DNA of 64,000 bases from an uncultured Candidatus Saccharibacteria bacterium (lineage in GTDB: Bacteria > Patescibacteriota > Saccharimonadia > Saccharimonadales > Saccharimonadaceae): assembly GCA_948945085.1 (NCBI GenBank), contig CARBGY010000002.1, positions 68,485-132,484 on the forward strand, in the 5' to 3' direction. Positions 16,961-25,529 of this stretch are shown piece by piece. Position numbers and translations under genes: made by a program. The number at the start of each line of letters is the position of its first letter. The stretch's first letter is position 1. The notes beneath the pieces were generated by a model. The model worked only from the letters and a program-made list of their open reading frames with translations, was not told the DNA's origin and did no database searches.

Positions 16961-18036
16961 ATTCTAAAACCTTTCTCTTTATCAAATAACTCTGAAAAAT
17001 TGTATTTTTCAAGCCACGATTCAAGCTGTTTTAGTTCTTCGGGATCGGTTTTCGCGAGAGGTAGTGGGATTTGATGAGCAAGATAATTTCCAGCGACTTT
17101 TTTACCTGCAACTTCTTTTGGTCCAGTTTCGCCTTTTGTAGTACGAAGGATAAAGAAGGGATGCTCGTATTTTTCGGAAGTTTTTAGCGATTCTTGGAAG
17201 AGTTCTGGGTCATCACTAGAAATTTCAAGAGGAACATAGCCGAACCCACGAATTAGCTCATGAAGCTCGCGCTCAGACTTACGACCATAAAGCGTTGGCG
17301 CGGAGATTTTGTAGCCATTAAGATGAAGGATTGGAAGAACCTTACCATTCGAAAGGTGGTTTCCGACAACTTTTACTAGGTTCATGGAGCCGAGAGCGGT
17401 TGCGGTTTCAAATTCTCCATCACCCAACATAACAGCAACTGTGCGTTCAGGACGTCCAAGACAATATCCATAAGCAGCACCTAAAGCATAACCTAGTTCC
17501 CCACCTTCGCAGATTACACTCGGAGTAATCGGGCTGGAATGGGACGGGAAGCCTCCTGGCCAGGAAAAGTTACGGCAAAGATAAGCAATACCATCTGCAT
17601 CAAGAGAGGCTTTTGGATCGACTTTTTCGAGGTCGCCATCAATGAATAAATTAGCTTGTAGAGCTGGAAAACCGTGACCGGGCCCAAGAATAAAGGAGAA
17701 GTGTGGGTCGATGACGCTAGTGTCTGGTTCGTAGTCATCAACTTCAGTACGTTTTTGCTCAACTAGGAATGGGTTAATGTCGTCTAGATTTTTTTTGGGT
17801 TTTGGAGTAGGCTGATTACCCTGATCAGTGCTAAAATAAGCGCGGAGGTTAGCATACGCGACATTAATACCATGACAGGTACCCCAATGTCCGAGCAGAC
17901 GGGGTTTAATGTCGTCAGCGATTAGCGGATCCGATAGTAGAAAATTATTTTGCAAAAAGAGCTGTGCAACAACTAGATAGTCGCAAGCACGAACGCGTCG
18001 GCGAATTCGCTCGATAGTATTACCTCGTTGATTCAT
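16957..18036 (-). CDS. Phosphoketolase, N-terminal subunit (split gene)
   Basis: A 359-residue protein matching the first half of phosphoketolase, including Gly-His-Trp-Gly-Thr-Cys-His-Gly, Gly-Pro-Gly-His-Gly and the ThDP-binding Gly-Asp-Gly-Glu-Phe-Glu-Thr-Ala with Asn-Gly-Tyr-Lys-Ile-Ser. It ends at Leu-Phe-Asp-Lys-Glu-Lys-Gly, the usual end of the PP domain, and overlaps the C-terminal gene by four bases. With carbamate kinase nearby it would give the cell two routes from phosphorylated intermediates to ATP. An upstream weak promoter or read-through from hrcA-grpE is possible; the 88-bp gap to grpE has no obvious terminator. Confidence 0.9.
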   Translation of the reverse strand: MNQRGNTIERIRRRVRACDYLVVAQLFLQNNFLLSDPLIADDIKPRLLGHWGTCHGINVAYANLRAYFSTDQGNQPTPKPKKNLDDINPFLVEQKRTEVDDYEPDTSVIDPHFSFILGPGHGFPALQANLFIDGDLEKVDPKASLDADGIAYLCRNFSWPGGFPSHSSPITPSVICEGGELGYALGAAYGYCLGRPERTVAVMLGDGEFETATALGSMNLVKVVGNHLSNGKVLPILHLNGYKISAPTLYGRKSERELHELIRGFGYVPLEISSDDPELFQESLKTSEKYEHPFFILRTTKGETGPKEVAGKKVAGNYLAHQIPLPLAKTDPEELKQLESWLEKYNFSELFDKEKGFRI

Positions 18037-18124
18037 ATATTCATTGTAACACTTTTTCGACGGCTGCGGAAGAATTACTTATGGTTAATCAGTTTAAACT
18101 TGAGTTAATACTTATTGCAGAAAA

Positions 18125-18679
18125 CTACTTATGTTTAACTTTAACCATAGCCGCGCGGATGACATTGCCATCATAAAGATATCCTGGCCGTAAAGTTTCC
18201 GCTATAACTTCCGTTTCGCCCTCACCTTCAACGGAAATTGCTTCATGAAAATCAGGGTTAAATTCGGTTCCAGGTTGAGAATTAATTTTAATAAGATTAA
18301 GGCTTGAAAGGGTTTTTTCAAAACTTTTTTGGAGAGGTGCTAGCTGATCGTGGTAGGTTTCTAAAGCTCGTTCAAAATCATCAACGAGTGGAAGAAACTT
18401 AATAACGGTGGCATACTTTGCGGTAGACATGGCTTGGGTCTTTTGGGCTTCAACTTGTTTACGGTAATTTTCAAAGTCAGCACGAGTACGTTGAAGATCG
18501 TTGGTTAATTCCTCGATTGCGGAATCGATTGATTTATCTTTCTGGGAAGCACTTTTTGTATTAATGTCGTCCATGAAGTTTGCCATAGCGGCTTCTTCTT
18601 CATTAATAACAACACCGTCCTCAGTATTTTCTACTTCTTTAATTTCTTCTTCCAAATCTTCAATTTTAACTTTTTTCAT
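18125..18679 (-). CDS. grpE: Nucleotide exchange factor GrpE
   Basis: Co-chaperone that releases ADP from DnaK. The 184 residues start with an acidic, coiled-coil-prone region, then the typical Arg-Ala-Asp-Phe-Glu-Asn-Tyr-Arg-Lys-Gln, and end in the beta domain with Gly-Thr-Glu-Phe-Asn-Pro-Asp-Phe-His-Glu-Ala and Gly-Tyr-Leu-Tyr-Asp-Gly-Asn-Val-Ile-Arg-Ala-Ala. AAAGGAG precedes the ATG. It lies 41 bp downstream of hrcA, so it is probably under the CIRCE operator. dnaK and dnaJ are not in the window. Confidence 0.95.
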   Translation of the reverse strand: MKKVKIEDLEEEIKEVENTEDGVVINEEEAAMANFMDDINTKSASQKDKSIDSAIEELTNDLQRTRADFENYRKQVEAQKTQAMSTAKYATVIKFLPLVDDFERALETYHDQLAPLQKSFEKTLSSLNLIKINSQPGTEFNPDFHEAISVEGEGETEVIAETLRPGYLYDGNVIRAAMVKVKHK

Positions 18680-18720
18680 ATTGTCTCCTTTCGATTTATT
18701 GGTGTTTCATTCATGAAATT

Positions 18721-19476
18721 TTATTTTAATGTCAATGCTTCTTCTAGCATAACACCAGCACGGCGTACTAAAGACATGACTTTGGCATAATTTTGACGTG
18801 TCGGACCAAGAATACCGATGTAACTGCGATCGGAGTAAGGCGAGCGGAAACGACTAATGATTAAGGCAACACCAGAAGTTTTACCAATAGGGTTTTCTTG
18901 ACCAATAAAGATATTTAGAGCTTGGCCAGGAGCTGCTTCACGTAGCCAGGGCTCGAGGTTATCAAGGAGTTTAGCAACAGCCTGGACACGTTGGACGTCA
19001 TAGAATTCCGGCTGCGTAAACAGTCGGGCAATTCCGGAGATATATAGCTGATCACCGATGGTTGCTAAGCCGAGATTGCCGGTCAGCTCGACAAGCGAAT
19101 CCACGGCGCCACGAATGGCAAAATCTGCACGGCTTTGGGAGCTAATGCGAACTTCGAGAACACGGTTACCGCGTTCAATGGGCTTGTCTTGGGAATTTTC
19201 CGAGATAGTATGACGCAAAGATTCGACACGGCCCGGCTGTTCAGACAAGGTATTTACGTAATATCGATACCCAGCGTCAGTCGGGACGCGGCCGGCTGAG
19301 GTATGCGGTTGAGCAATGTAGCCATACTCTTCGAGGCGAGCCATTTCGGCACGGATGGTTGCCGAAGAAACCTGAAAAAGCTTTGCTAAAGTTACACTTC
19401 CCACCGGGGCAGCTAGCTCAGCGTATTCTTCGATGATGGCAAACAAGATTCCCTCTTGCCGTTCAGTTAAACTCAT
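18721..19476 (-). CDS. hrcA: Heat-inducible repressor HrcA
   Basis: Represses heat-shock genes by binding CIRCE. The N-terminal winged helix is clear: Ser-Ser-Ala-Thr-Ile-Arg-Ala-Glu-Met-Ala-Arg-Leu-Glu, Thr-Ser-Ala-Gly-Arg-Val-Pro-Thr-Asp-Ala-Gly-Tyr-Arg-Tyr-Tyr-Val. The C-terminus has Ile-Gly-Ile-Leu-Gly-Pro-Thr-Arg-Gln-Asn-Tyr. At 251 residues it is shorter than the usual 320-350, mainly through a reduced middle domain. The ATG at 19476 is preferred over a GTG eight codons upstream because the extended -10 TGCTATAAT (hexamer 19483-19488) ends six bases before it. That predicts a leaderless mRNA. Confidence 0.92.
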   Translation of the reverse strand: MSLTERQEGILFAIIEEYAELAAPVGSVTLAKLFQVSSATIRAEMARLEEYGYIAQPHTSAGRVPTDAGYRYYVNTLSEQPGRVESLRHTISENSQDKPIERGNRVLEVRISSQSRADFAIRGAVDSLVELTGNLGLATIGDQLYISGIARLFTQPEFYDVQRVQAVAKLLDNLEPWLREAAPGQALNIFIGQENPIGKTSGVALIISRFRSPYSDRSYIGILGPTRQNYAKVMSLVRRAGVMLEEALTLK

Positions 19477-19493
19477 GGTTCCATTATAGCAAG

Positions 19494-19520
19494 TTAGCAC
19501 TCATAATGCAATAGTGCTAA
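19494..19520 (-). promoter_or_regulatory. CIRCE operator
   Basis: TTAGCACTC-N9-TAGTGCTAA, one base different from the canonical inverted repeat TTAGCACTC-N9-GAGTGCTAA. It lies immediately upstream of the hrcA -10 box, in the -35 region, so HrcA binding would block its own promoter. Confidence 0.93.
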
Positions 19521-19687
19521 GATAATTGTCTAGCTATATAGCTTGCTTAGGAGGTATATCACTAATGAATTTCGTCTATAACGAGTATCCTTGTGTTTAT
19601 TGTGGAGTAATGCGAGATAACGCGCGAAGTAGGTAAACTATAAGTCGACGCGAGTGACAAAAAGTAATTACCTGATATAATACTTTT

Positions 19688-20308
19688 ATGGAAGAACAGT
19701 TGCAAAAAATTAAAACTTGGTTAGGAACTGGTAGTATAAATATTTTTGGACTACCAATGAGCGGAAAGGATACAGTGGGAATTCGTCTGGCGGAAAGGTT
19801 AGGTGCAAAATTCTTATCGTCAGGCATTATTGTGCGCGCTATTGAGGAGGCAACTAATCAAGGTGTAACACATGGAGGAAAATTAATTCCGTCGAACTTG
19901 TTTTATGATTGGGTCTTACCGTATTTTGAGAAGCCTGAACTTCGCGAGTACCCTTTGATATTATCGTCAATTGGTCGGTGGGAAGGCGAAGAGGATCAAG
20001 TGATGAGTGTGGCGAAATTAAGCTATCATCCAATAAAAGCAGTAGTGATGTTACAACTCGCAGAGTCTGACGTGATTGAGCGTTGGGAAGCGGCAAAATT
20101 ACTAAATGATAGAGGATTAAGACCGGATGATGCGGACCCAGAGGTTTTTCAGACCCGCATTAATGAATATCGTGAGAAAACTTTGCCAGTCCTCAAACAT
20201 TATCAAGAATTAGGGCTTCTTGTGCCGGTCCGAGCGAGCGCACCGCGCGATCAGGTATTCCAGAATGTAGTAGAAGCGTTGGCGAATTTTGCGAGCCAGA
20301 CGCATTAG
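19688..20308 (+). CDS. Adenylate-kinase-like nucleotide kinase
   Basis: A 206-residue P-loop protein: Gly-Leu-Pro-Met-Ser-Gly-Lys-Asp-Thr near residues 20-28, then a helix-rich NMP-binding part and Arg-Trp-Glu-Ala in place of the LID arginines. Arg-Pro-Asp-Asp matches the Arg-x-Asp-Asp motif of adenylate kinases. It probably phosphorylates AMP or another NMP. The LID is short and has no zinc ligands. The -10 TATAAT (19676-19681, TGA before it) ends six bases before the ATG, predicting a leaderless mRNA. The last 99 bases overlap the converging surface-protein gene. Confidence 0.85.
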   Translation: MEEQLQKIKTWLGTGSINIFGLPMSGKDTVGIRLAERLGAKFLSSGIIVRAIEEATNQGVTHGGKLIPSNLFYDWVLPYFEKPELREYPLILSSIGRWEGEEDQVMSVAKLSYHPIKAVVMLQLAESDVIERWEAAKLLNDRGLRPDDADPEVFQTRINEYREKTLPVLKHYQELGLLVPVRASAPRDQVFQNVVEALANFASQTH

Positions 20309-21922
20309 CTCGTGTCGGTATTGGAAAATAATGTATATAACACCGCAGGCGATAAGTATCAGAACAATACCGAAAGCCACAAAGCTTTTCTTGTCGGAGT
20401 AGGTGTTCGGGACAAGAGCGTACCCAGCGCCGTCATTGGTTGAGGTAATCTTACGGCAACGATTAGTTTCGGGGTTACGTTCGTAGCCTTCGGCACAAGG
20501 TTTTAGCTCAGTTGAGGAAGAATCTATGTTTTTACAGCGTCCGGTTAGAGGGTTACGGTATTTACCTGCGGGGCAGTCGGTCTGTGCGGATGCAGTAGAT
20601 GTAACTTTTACACAATTACCTGTAGCAGGGTTAATAGTTTTTCCGGTTTCGCAAGTCTGATATTCTTGATAGACATTCTGAGTAGCTGGGGTAATGGCGT
20701 ATGTAATTTGCCAGTTTTCTTCACCTTTAGTGTCATAAAACTTTGCAAAACTGGCGTTTTTCTTTTGACCATGCGGATAAGTTATCAGGTCGATAACTCG
20801 GCCATTCGAGTCAATCAATTCGATGGTATTTGTGGAAGTAGGATTTTTAGTAAATGTGAACGGAACTTCAGCAGTCTGGGGTGAAAAAATGAAGTAAGAA
20901 TCACTAAGAATTGCTCCAGAGAGCGCATAGGTCTTTTTCTTGTAGCGAAGGCTGCATGAATCTAATGAAATTGTTTCGTTGGTTGGGTTATGGAGCTCAA
21001 GGAATTGTTCGTATTTATCATTTGCATAATAAGTAAAGATTTCGGTAATTTCGAGACCATAGCAAGTGGTTTGAGAAGTTGAATCGTCAGCTGGTTCGTT
21101 AGGGTTTTCGGGGACACTTGGTTCAGGCGGGAAGATTAGGTTAGGTTGTGACGGATCGTAACTAGGCACGTACACCAATAGATGTTCAAACATATTACTA
21201 TTCTCAAGACGAACCAGCGTGGTGGGGTTATTACTAGTAAAGGCTTCTAGGCAGGGGCTAGATTTTTTATCACTCCAGCAAACGCTATCCATAACTGTAT
21301 CATTATAATATAGTTCAATGGCACCGTTCGACATCGATAAAGTTGTTGAATAAGTCAAATCAGTGTCCTCACCACTCGATGTCCGCGCGAGACGCATGAG
21401 GAGAGTTTCGCCGGCTAGTTCAGTACCCTCAGAAAAGTCAATAAGGGTCGTTGTATTGCCGCTACTATTAGTGTAGCGTACTGAATAGCCAGCGAGCGAA
21501 AGAGTATGAGGAGTAGTGCGGCGAAGTTCGATCAACTCACCGACATCACGGGTGACATCTTTGTCAGTATAACCAGGATTGATGGCATTAATAATTAAAT
21601 CGGAACTATATACAAAATCTTCTGGATTGACTACTGGTAAATCAGGATCTGGCAACGGTTGCTCGACATCATCAGAAGCAATGTCGTTGCGATTTAAGAG
21701 TAAGGCTGAATCATGGTCTAAACTTTTATTATTAAGTTGGTTGAGATTTTGAGAAACGGTATTGTCAACTTGTTGAACTGTTAAGGTCGATCGATTATTG
21801 ATATCGTAAACTTGATTAGATATGCTAATCGTATTCTGCCAGAAACTTGCGATGGGAAGCGTCGCAATTATCATAAATAATACGCTAGATTTTCTAAAAA
21901 GATGTGACAGTTTTTGCTTCAT
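20210..21922 (-). CDS. Lamin-tail-domain surface protein with Cys-rich modules
   Basis: A 570-residue exported protein: N-terminal signal peptide (Lys-rich start, then Val-Leu-Phe-Met-Ile-Ile-Ala-Thr-Leu-Pro), two lamin-tail-like beta domains (about residues 90-225 and 285-385), and three Cys-x2-Gly...Asn-Pro-x-Thr-x-x-Cys modules (about 410-500). One C-terminal membrane segment with a very basic cytoplasmic tail follows. These Cys modules are typical of Saccharibacteria surface proteins. The start at 21922 is chosen because a TATGCT -10 (21929-21934, TG before it) ends six bases upstream. The tail overlaps the converging kinase gene by 99 bp. It is probably displayed on the cell surface. Confidence 0.85.
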   Translation of the reverse strand: MKQKLSHLFRKSSVLFMIIATLPIASFWQNTISISNQVYDINNRSTLTVQQVDNTVSQNLNQLNNKSLDHDSALLLNRNDIASDDVEQPLPDPDLPVVNPEDFVYSSDLIINAINPGYTDKDVTRDVGELIELRRTTPHTLSLAGYSVRYTNSSGNTTTLIDFSEGTELAGETLLMRLARTSSGEDTDLTYSTTLSMSNGAIELYYNDTVMDSVCWSDKKSSPCLEAFTSNNPTTLVRLENSNMFEHLLVYVPSYDPSQPNLIFPPEPSVPENPNEPADDSTSQTTCYGLEITEIFTYYANDKYEQFLELHNPTNETISLDSCSLRYKKKTYALSGAILSDSYFIFSPQTAEVPFTFTKNPTSTNTIELIDSNGRVIDLITYPHGQKKNASFAKFYDTKGEENWQITYAITPATQNVYQEYQTCETGKTINPATGNCVKVTSTASAQTDCPAGKYRNPLTGRCKNIDSSSTELKPCAEGYERNPETNRCRKITSTNDGAGYALVPNTYSDKKSFVAFGIVLILIACGVIYIIFQYRHELMRLARKIRQRFYYILEYLIARCARSDRHKKP

Positions 21923-22087
21923 GACTGGAGCATAGCATGGATTGTTTTTTAAATGCAATCATAAGCGTTATTATTTCATGAAACACTGCCGTTGATGAGT
22001 ATTTTTTAAAAATGCCCCCTCTTAGGGTAGCATAGAATTAATTATAGTTACAAGCACAAGTCTGTTAAGTTATGTTATTATAGTATT

Positions 22088-22780
22088 ATGGATATGGTAA
22101 TTCCATTTAGTGAGGTGTTTTTAGCAGCAGTTGTTCATGCTAGCTTGCAGTTATCTTTGGGTTCACTTTTGTTGCTTTATCATGCAAGTCTTGGAAAGCA
22201 TGTTAAAAAGAAGACAAAGTATCTTGTTGATAGTTTTATTGTGGGCATTGGAACTTTGGTTTTTCTGATCCTTTCGACAGTGATTTTTCTGTTGGGGGGA
22301 TATTTTGAGAAACCTTTATATATTGAAGAGTTAACGATCGTAGTAGGAATGTTGGTTGCCCTCGCAATTTTAGTTTGGTTTTTTTATTATCGACGTGGGA
22401 AAAGTACGGAACTTTGGTTGCCGAGAAGTGTAGCGAGATTTATTGATCGGCGTGCAAAGTTAACTAATAGTAATACAGAGGCATTTTCGCTGGGAATGTT
22501 AACGAGTTTAGCGGAGATGCCATTTACTTTAATATTATTTGTGGTTGCGGCAAACAGTATCCTTACACTCCCATCGCTATATCAAATTTTGGCAGTTGTA
22601 ATGTATACAGTAATAACTATTATTCCCCCATTAATTATGAGGTTTATTATTCAAAAAGGTAAGACCGTAGTGAGCGTGCAAAGGTGGCGGGTAAAACATA
22701 AAGTTTTTTTCAGATTGCTGAGCTGTGTTGGATTTTTGGTTCTGGGGTTTTTCCTATTTAGTTTTGAGGTTCTCAAATGA
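22088..22780 (+). CDS. Polytopic membrane protein of unknown function (230 aa)
   Basis: About six hydrophobic segments (roughly residues 8-30, 48-72, 80-100, 135-160, 165-190 and 205-228) separated by short basic loops. No transporter signature is recognised. A TATTAT -10 (22076-22081, TG upstream) ends six bases before the ATG. The stop overlaps the next gene by four bases (ATGA), so the two are co-translated. Confidence 0.7.
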   Translation: MDMVIPFSEVFLAAVVHASLQLSLGSLLLLYHASLGKHVKKKTKYLVDSFIVGIGTLVFLILSTVIFLLGGYFEKPLYIEELTIVVGMLVALAILVWFFYYRRGKSTELWLPRSVARFIDRRAKLTNSNTEAFSLGMLTSLAEMPFTLILFVVAANSILTLPSLYQILAVVMYTVITIIPPLIMRFIIQKGKTVVSVQRWRVKHKVFFRLLSCVGFLVLGFFLFSFEVLK

Positions 22781-23142
22781 CGAAAAAAGACAATCAAAAA
22801 ACAACCACTTCAAACAAACAGCGTTTGAAAAAAACAGTACATGAGCTGAAAGATAAGGTATTAGAGAAAGCTGACAAGATTAGTAAACGAAATAATATTC
22901 AACTAATAGTTTTTAATGAGCAGTCGATACAAGAAGATATTTTAAGAGAAGCAAAAGTGTTAAAAAAGTCCACAAAGACAGTTGAAATTTTCGCGCCAAA
23001 AGTCGCAAAAGAGGTTGGAAAATGGGCGAATAAAAGAGCGGCGGTGACGGTAGGTGATATAGATCGAAGAATTGCTAGAGAAATTGAGAGGTATGATATT
23101 GATTTAGCTTATGTTTTTGGAAATCGTGGTAAAATAATATAA
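22777..23142 (+). CDS. Basic protein of unknown function (121 aa)
   Basis: Starts within the stop of the membrane-protein gene (ATGA). It is highly Lys-rich, with long amphipathic helices in the first half (Leu-Lys-Asp-Lys-Val-Leu-Glu-Lys-Ala) and a second half of mixed polarity. There is no signal peptide. It lies 16 bp before the flavoprotein gene, so the three form one operon. It may act with the membrane protein, but nothing in the sequence shows how. Confidence 0.65.
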   Translation: MTKKDNQKTTTSNKQRLKKTVHELKDKVLEKADKISKRNNIQLIVFNEQSIQEDILREAKVLKKSTKTVEIFAPKVAKEVGKWANKRAAVTVGDIDRRIAREIERYDIDLAYVFGNRGKII

Positions 23143-23158
23143 ATGGTGGGTCAGTGTA

Positions 23159-24520
23159 ATGAGTAGGTTTGATTATCAATACGTTGTAATTGGTAGCGGT
23201 GCGGCAGGAAGTGCGGCGGCATTGATGGCGGCTGGGCTTGGTGCGCATACCGCGATCGTTGAGGCTGATCGTTGGGGAGGAACAACACTCAACTATCGTG
23301 ATATTCCTTATGCAGCAGCATTAGGATTTGCACAGCGATATGCTGAAGCTGTAGCAGGTTCACGTTTTGGAATGTCGAGTGCGAATTTAAGATTTAATTA
23401 TCCAACCGTACTGAACTGGCAGGCGGCAGCCGTAAGAAGAGCTGGTGGCGGAAACCGGAAGGTTTTTGAGAATGCAGGCATCGATTACTACCACGGATTT
23501 GCGCAATTTATTAGTTCGCATGAAATTGCAGTAGGGGATAAGCAGATTAGTAGTGAAAAGTTTTTAATTGCGACCGGGACGAATGTTGGTATTAATGGGA
23601 TTACAGGCATTGATACTGTAAGCTGTTGGTCGCCGAATACGGCGCTTAGGATGGCAAAATTGCCGAGAGTAATGATGGTAATTGGAGGTGGTTCGACCGG
23701 GTGTGAAATTGCGGAGTATTTTGCAGCACTGGGGGTTGAAGTTCTAATCGCCGAGGCGCAAGATCGGATTTTGCCTCGAGAGGATCCTGAAGCGAGTGAA
23801 GTAATCGAGAAGCATCTTAAGGATCGTTTTGGTGTTAAGGTTTTGACTGATTCGAGAGTAGTGGCGTTGCAGCGTGATAATGAGGGACAACAAGTGATTT
23901 TCGTGCGTGGAAGTCAAGAAAAGTCAGTGCGCGTAGAGGCAATCGTGCTAGCAACAACAACTGAACCATCAACAGACATTGGTTTAGAAAATGCAGGTGT
24001 TAAATATTCTTATCGAGGAATTCAGGTCGATCAAAACCTGCGGACCACAAATCGTCACATTTGGGCAGCTGGCGATGTAATTGGAGGAGAAAGTTCGACC
24101 GAAAAAGCAACTTATGAAGGAAAGCTTGCAACATTAAATGCGATTAGTAATGCCGGTAATATTGTTAATTACACGGGTTTTATACGAATGACAGATACGC
24201 TGCCGAAAGTTGCTAAAGTTGGGCTAAACGAAATAGAGTGTGCACAATTGAAAGAGAAGCAAAAGTCGGCATTAGTGCCACTTGAGGCAATTAGTGCCGC
24301 AAATACCAATGATTTTCGAGCGGGTTTTGTAAAGTTGACAATTAATGCAAAGAGTCAAGTACTTGGTGCGACCGTGGTTTCTCCAGATGCAGATTTAGTC
24401 ATTCAAGAAATTGCTCTAGCACTAAGGGCTGGTATGCAAGCATCTGAGCTCGCTGGAACACCGCATGTGGCGACGGGATGGGCAGAAGCTGTGCGAATGG
24501 CAGCAAGAGAGCTGTCGTAA
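23159..24520 (+). CDS. Pyridine nucleotide-disulfide oxidoreductase homologue lacking the redox disulfide
   Basis: A 453-residue flavoprotein of the dihydrolipoamide dehydrogenase/mercuric reductase type: FAD motif Ile-Gly-Ser-Gly-Ala-Ala-Gly (about 11-17), NAD(P) motif Val-Ile-Gly-Gly-Gly-Ser-Thr-Gly (near 177) and the second FAD motif Ala-Ala-Gly-Asp-Val. In the family the active site reads Gly-Gly-Thr-Cys-x4-Cys. Here it reads Gly-Gly-Thr-Thr43-Leu-Asn-Tyr-Arg-Asp48, so both cysteines are gone. The C-terminal His-x...Glu pair is partly kept (Pro-His-Val-Ala-Thr-Gly-Trp-Ala-Glu-Ala). It cannot use the usual dithiol mechanism. Direct NAD(P)H oxidation, quinone reduction or a binding role are open. 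Confidence 0.88.
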   Translation: MSRFDYQYVVIGSGAAGSAAALMAAGLGAHTAIVEADRWGGTTLNYRDIPYAAALGFAQRYAEAVAGSRFGMSSANLRFNYPTVLNWQAAAVRRAGGGNRKVFENAGIDYYHGFAQFISSHEIAVGDKQISSEKFLIATGTNVGINGITGIDTVSCWSPNTALRMAKLPRVMMVIGGGSTGCEIAEYFAALGVEVLIAEAQDRILPREDPEASEVIEKHLKDRFGVKVLTDSRVVALQRDNEGQQVIFVRGSQEKSVRVEAIVLATTTEPSTDIGLENAGVKYSYRGIQVDQNLRTTNRHIWAAGDVIGGESSTEKATYEGKLATLNAISNAGNIVNYTGFIRMTDTLPKVAKVGLNEIECAQLKEKQKSALVPLEAISAANTNDFRAGFVKLTINAKSQVLGATVVSPDADLVIQEIALALRAGMQASELAGTPHVATGWAEAVRMAARELS

Positions 24521-24550
24521 AAGTTTAGCGAGGTATGCTATTTACTCGCA

Positions 24551-25492
24551 CTAGCCTTGAACGATAGTTCCAGCGCGACGTTTAAGGCTGAGTTCGAGGT
24601 TTTCTGGTGATGTAATAATACCAATACGTTTTTTACTAGCAAAGCTAGAAGCGGCCTGGATTTTTGGTAGCATGGAGCCGACACCGAAATGGCCCGCTTT
24701 GATATGCGCAGTAACTTCGGCTGGCGTTAACATACCGAGCGCGATTTGGTCAGGTTGGCCATAATTTAGGTAAGCATTCGGCACAGCAGTAACAGAAACA
24801 AAGATATCAGCTTTAATTAATTCGGCAAGTTTAGCAGCGGCAAGATCTTTATCTATGACAGCATCAACACCTCGAAGAATTTTTAGCACCTTAGAACGCG
24901 TCACTGGAATACCTCCTCCACCAACGGCAATAACAATGGTGCCATTTTGAACAAGCGACATGATTTCTTTGCGTTCGACAATGTCTATGGGTTTGGGCGA
25001 CGGAACGACACGACGATAACCGCGCCCAGAATCTTCGCGCATTTCCCAGCCGCGAGTTTTCGCAAGTTTTAAAGCTTGTTTGGCGGTATAAAACTCACCG
25101 ATCGGCTTAGTTGGACGACGAAAAGCTGGGTCGTCGCGATTAACAACAACCTGAGTTACGATACTGACAACTTTGCGCCCTTGTCGATTGCGCGCGAAAG
25201 CATTATCAATTGCTTGAGAAAGCCAGTAACCAATCTGGCCTTGACTCATAGCAACAGCAGTTTCTAATGGCATTGCTGGAGCGGTTTTTGTGTTTCCAAT
25301 TTCTTCATGAATTAAAATATTACCAACTTGAGGTCCGTTGCCGTGAGCAATAACGATCTCGTATTGTTCGGAAAGTTTGGCAATAGTTTGACCAATCTTT
25401 TCAGCAACGGATTTTTGTGCTTCGGCAGTAACTTCACCATTTCGTTGCAAGGCATTGCCACCTAATGCAATCACGACGCGAGTTTTACTCAT
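24551..25492 (-). CDS. arcC: Carbamate kinase
   Basis: Makes ATP and carbamate (then NH3 and CO2) from carbamoyl phosphate and ADP, the last step of the arginine deiminase pathway. The 313-residue length is normal. Family motifs include Val-Ile-Ala-Leu-Gly-Gly-Asn-Ala, Ala-His-Gly-Asn-Gly-Pro-Gln-Val-Gly, Ser-Gln-Gly-Gln-Ile-Gly-Tyr, Ala-Val-Gly-Gly-Gly-Gly-Ile-Pro-Val and Asp-Ala-Val-Ile-Asp-Lys-Asp. arcA and arcB are not in the window. The -10 TATACT (25500-25505) ends seven bases before the ATG, predicting a leaderless transcript. Confidence 0.96.
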   Translation of the reverse strand: MSKTRVVIALGGNALQRNGEVTAEAQKSVAEKIGQTIAKLSEQYEIVIAHGNGPQVGNILIHEEIGNTKTAPAMPLETAVAMSQGQIGYWLSQAIDNAFARNRQGRKVVSIVTQVVVNRDDPAFRRPTKPIGEFYTAKQALKLAKTRGWEMREDSGRGYRRVVPSPKPIDIVERKEIMSLVQNGTIVIAVGGGGIPVTRSKVLKILRGVDAVIDKDLAAAKLAELIKADIFVSVTAVPNAYLNYGQPDQIALGMLTPAEVTAHIKAGHFGVGSMLPKIQAASSFASKKRIGIITSPENLELSLKRRAGTIVQG

Positions 25493-25529
25493 GTTATAAA
25501 GTATAAGCTAAAAATAGCTTTTTGGCAAT

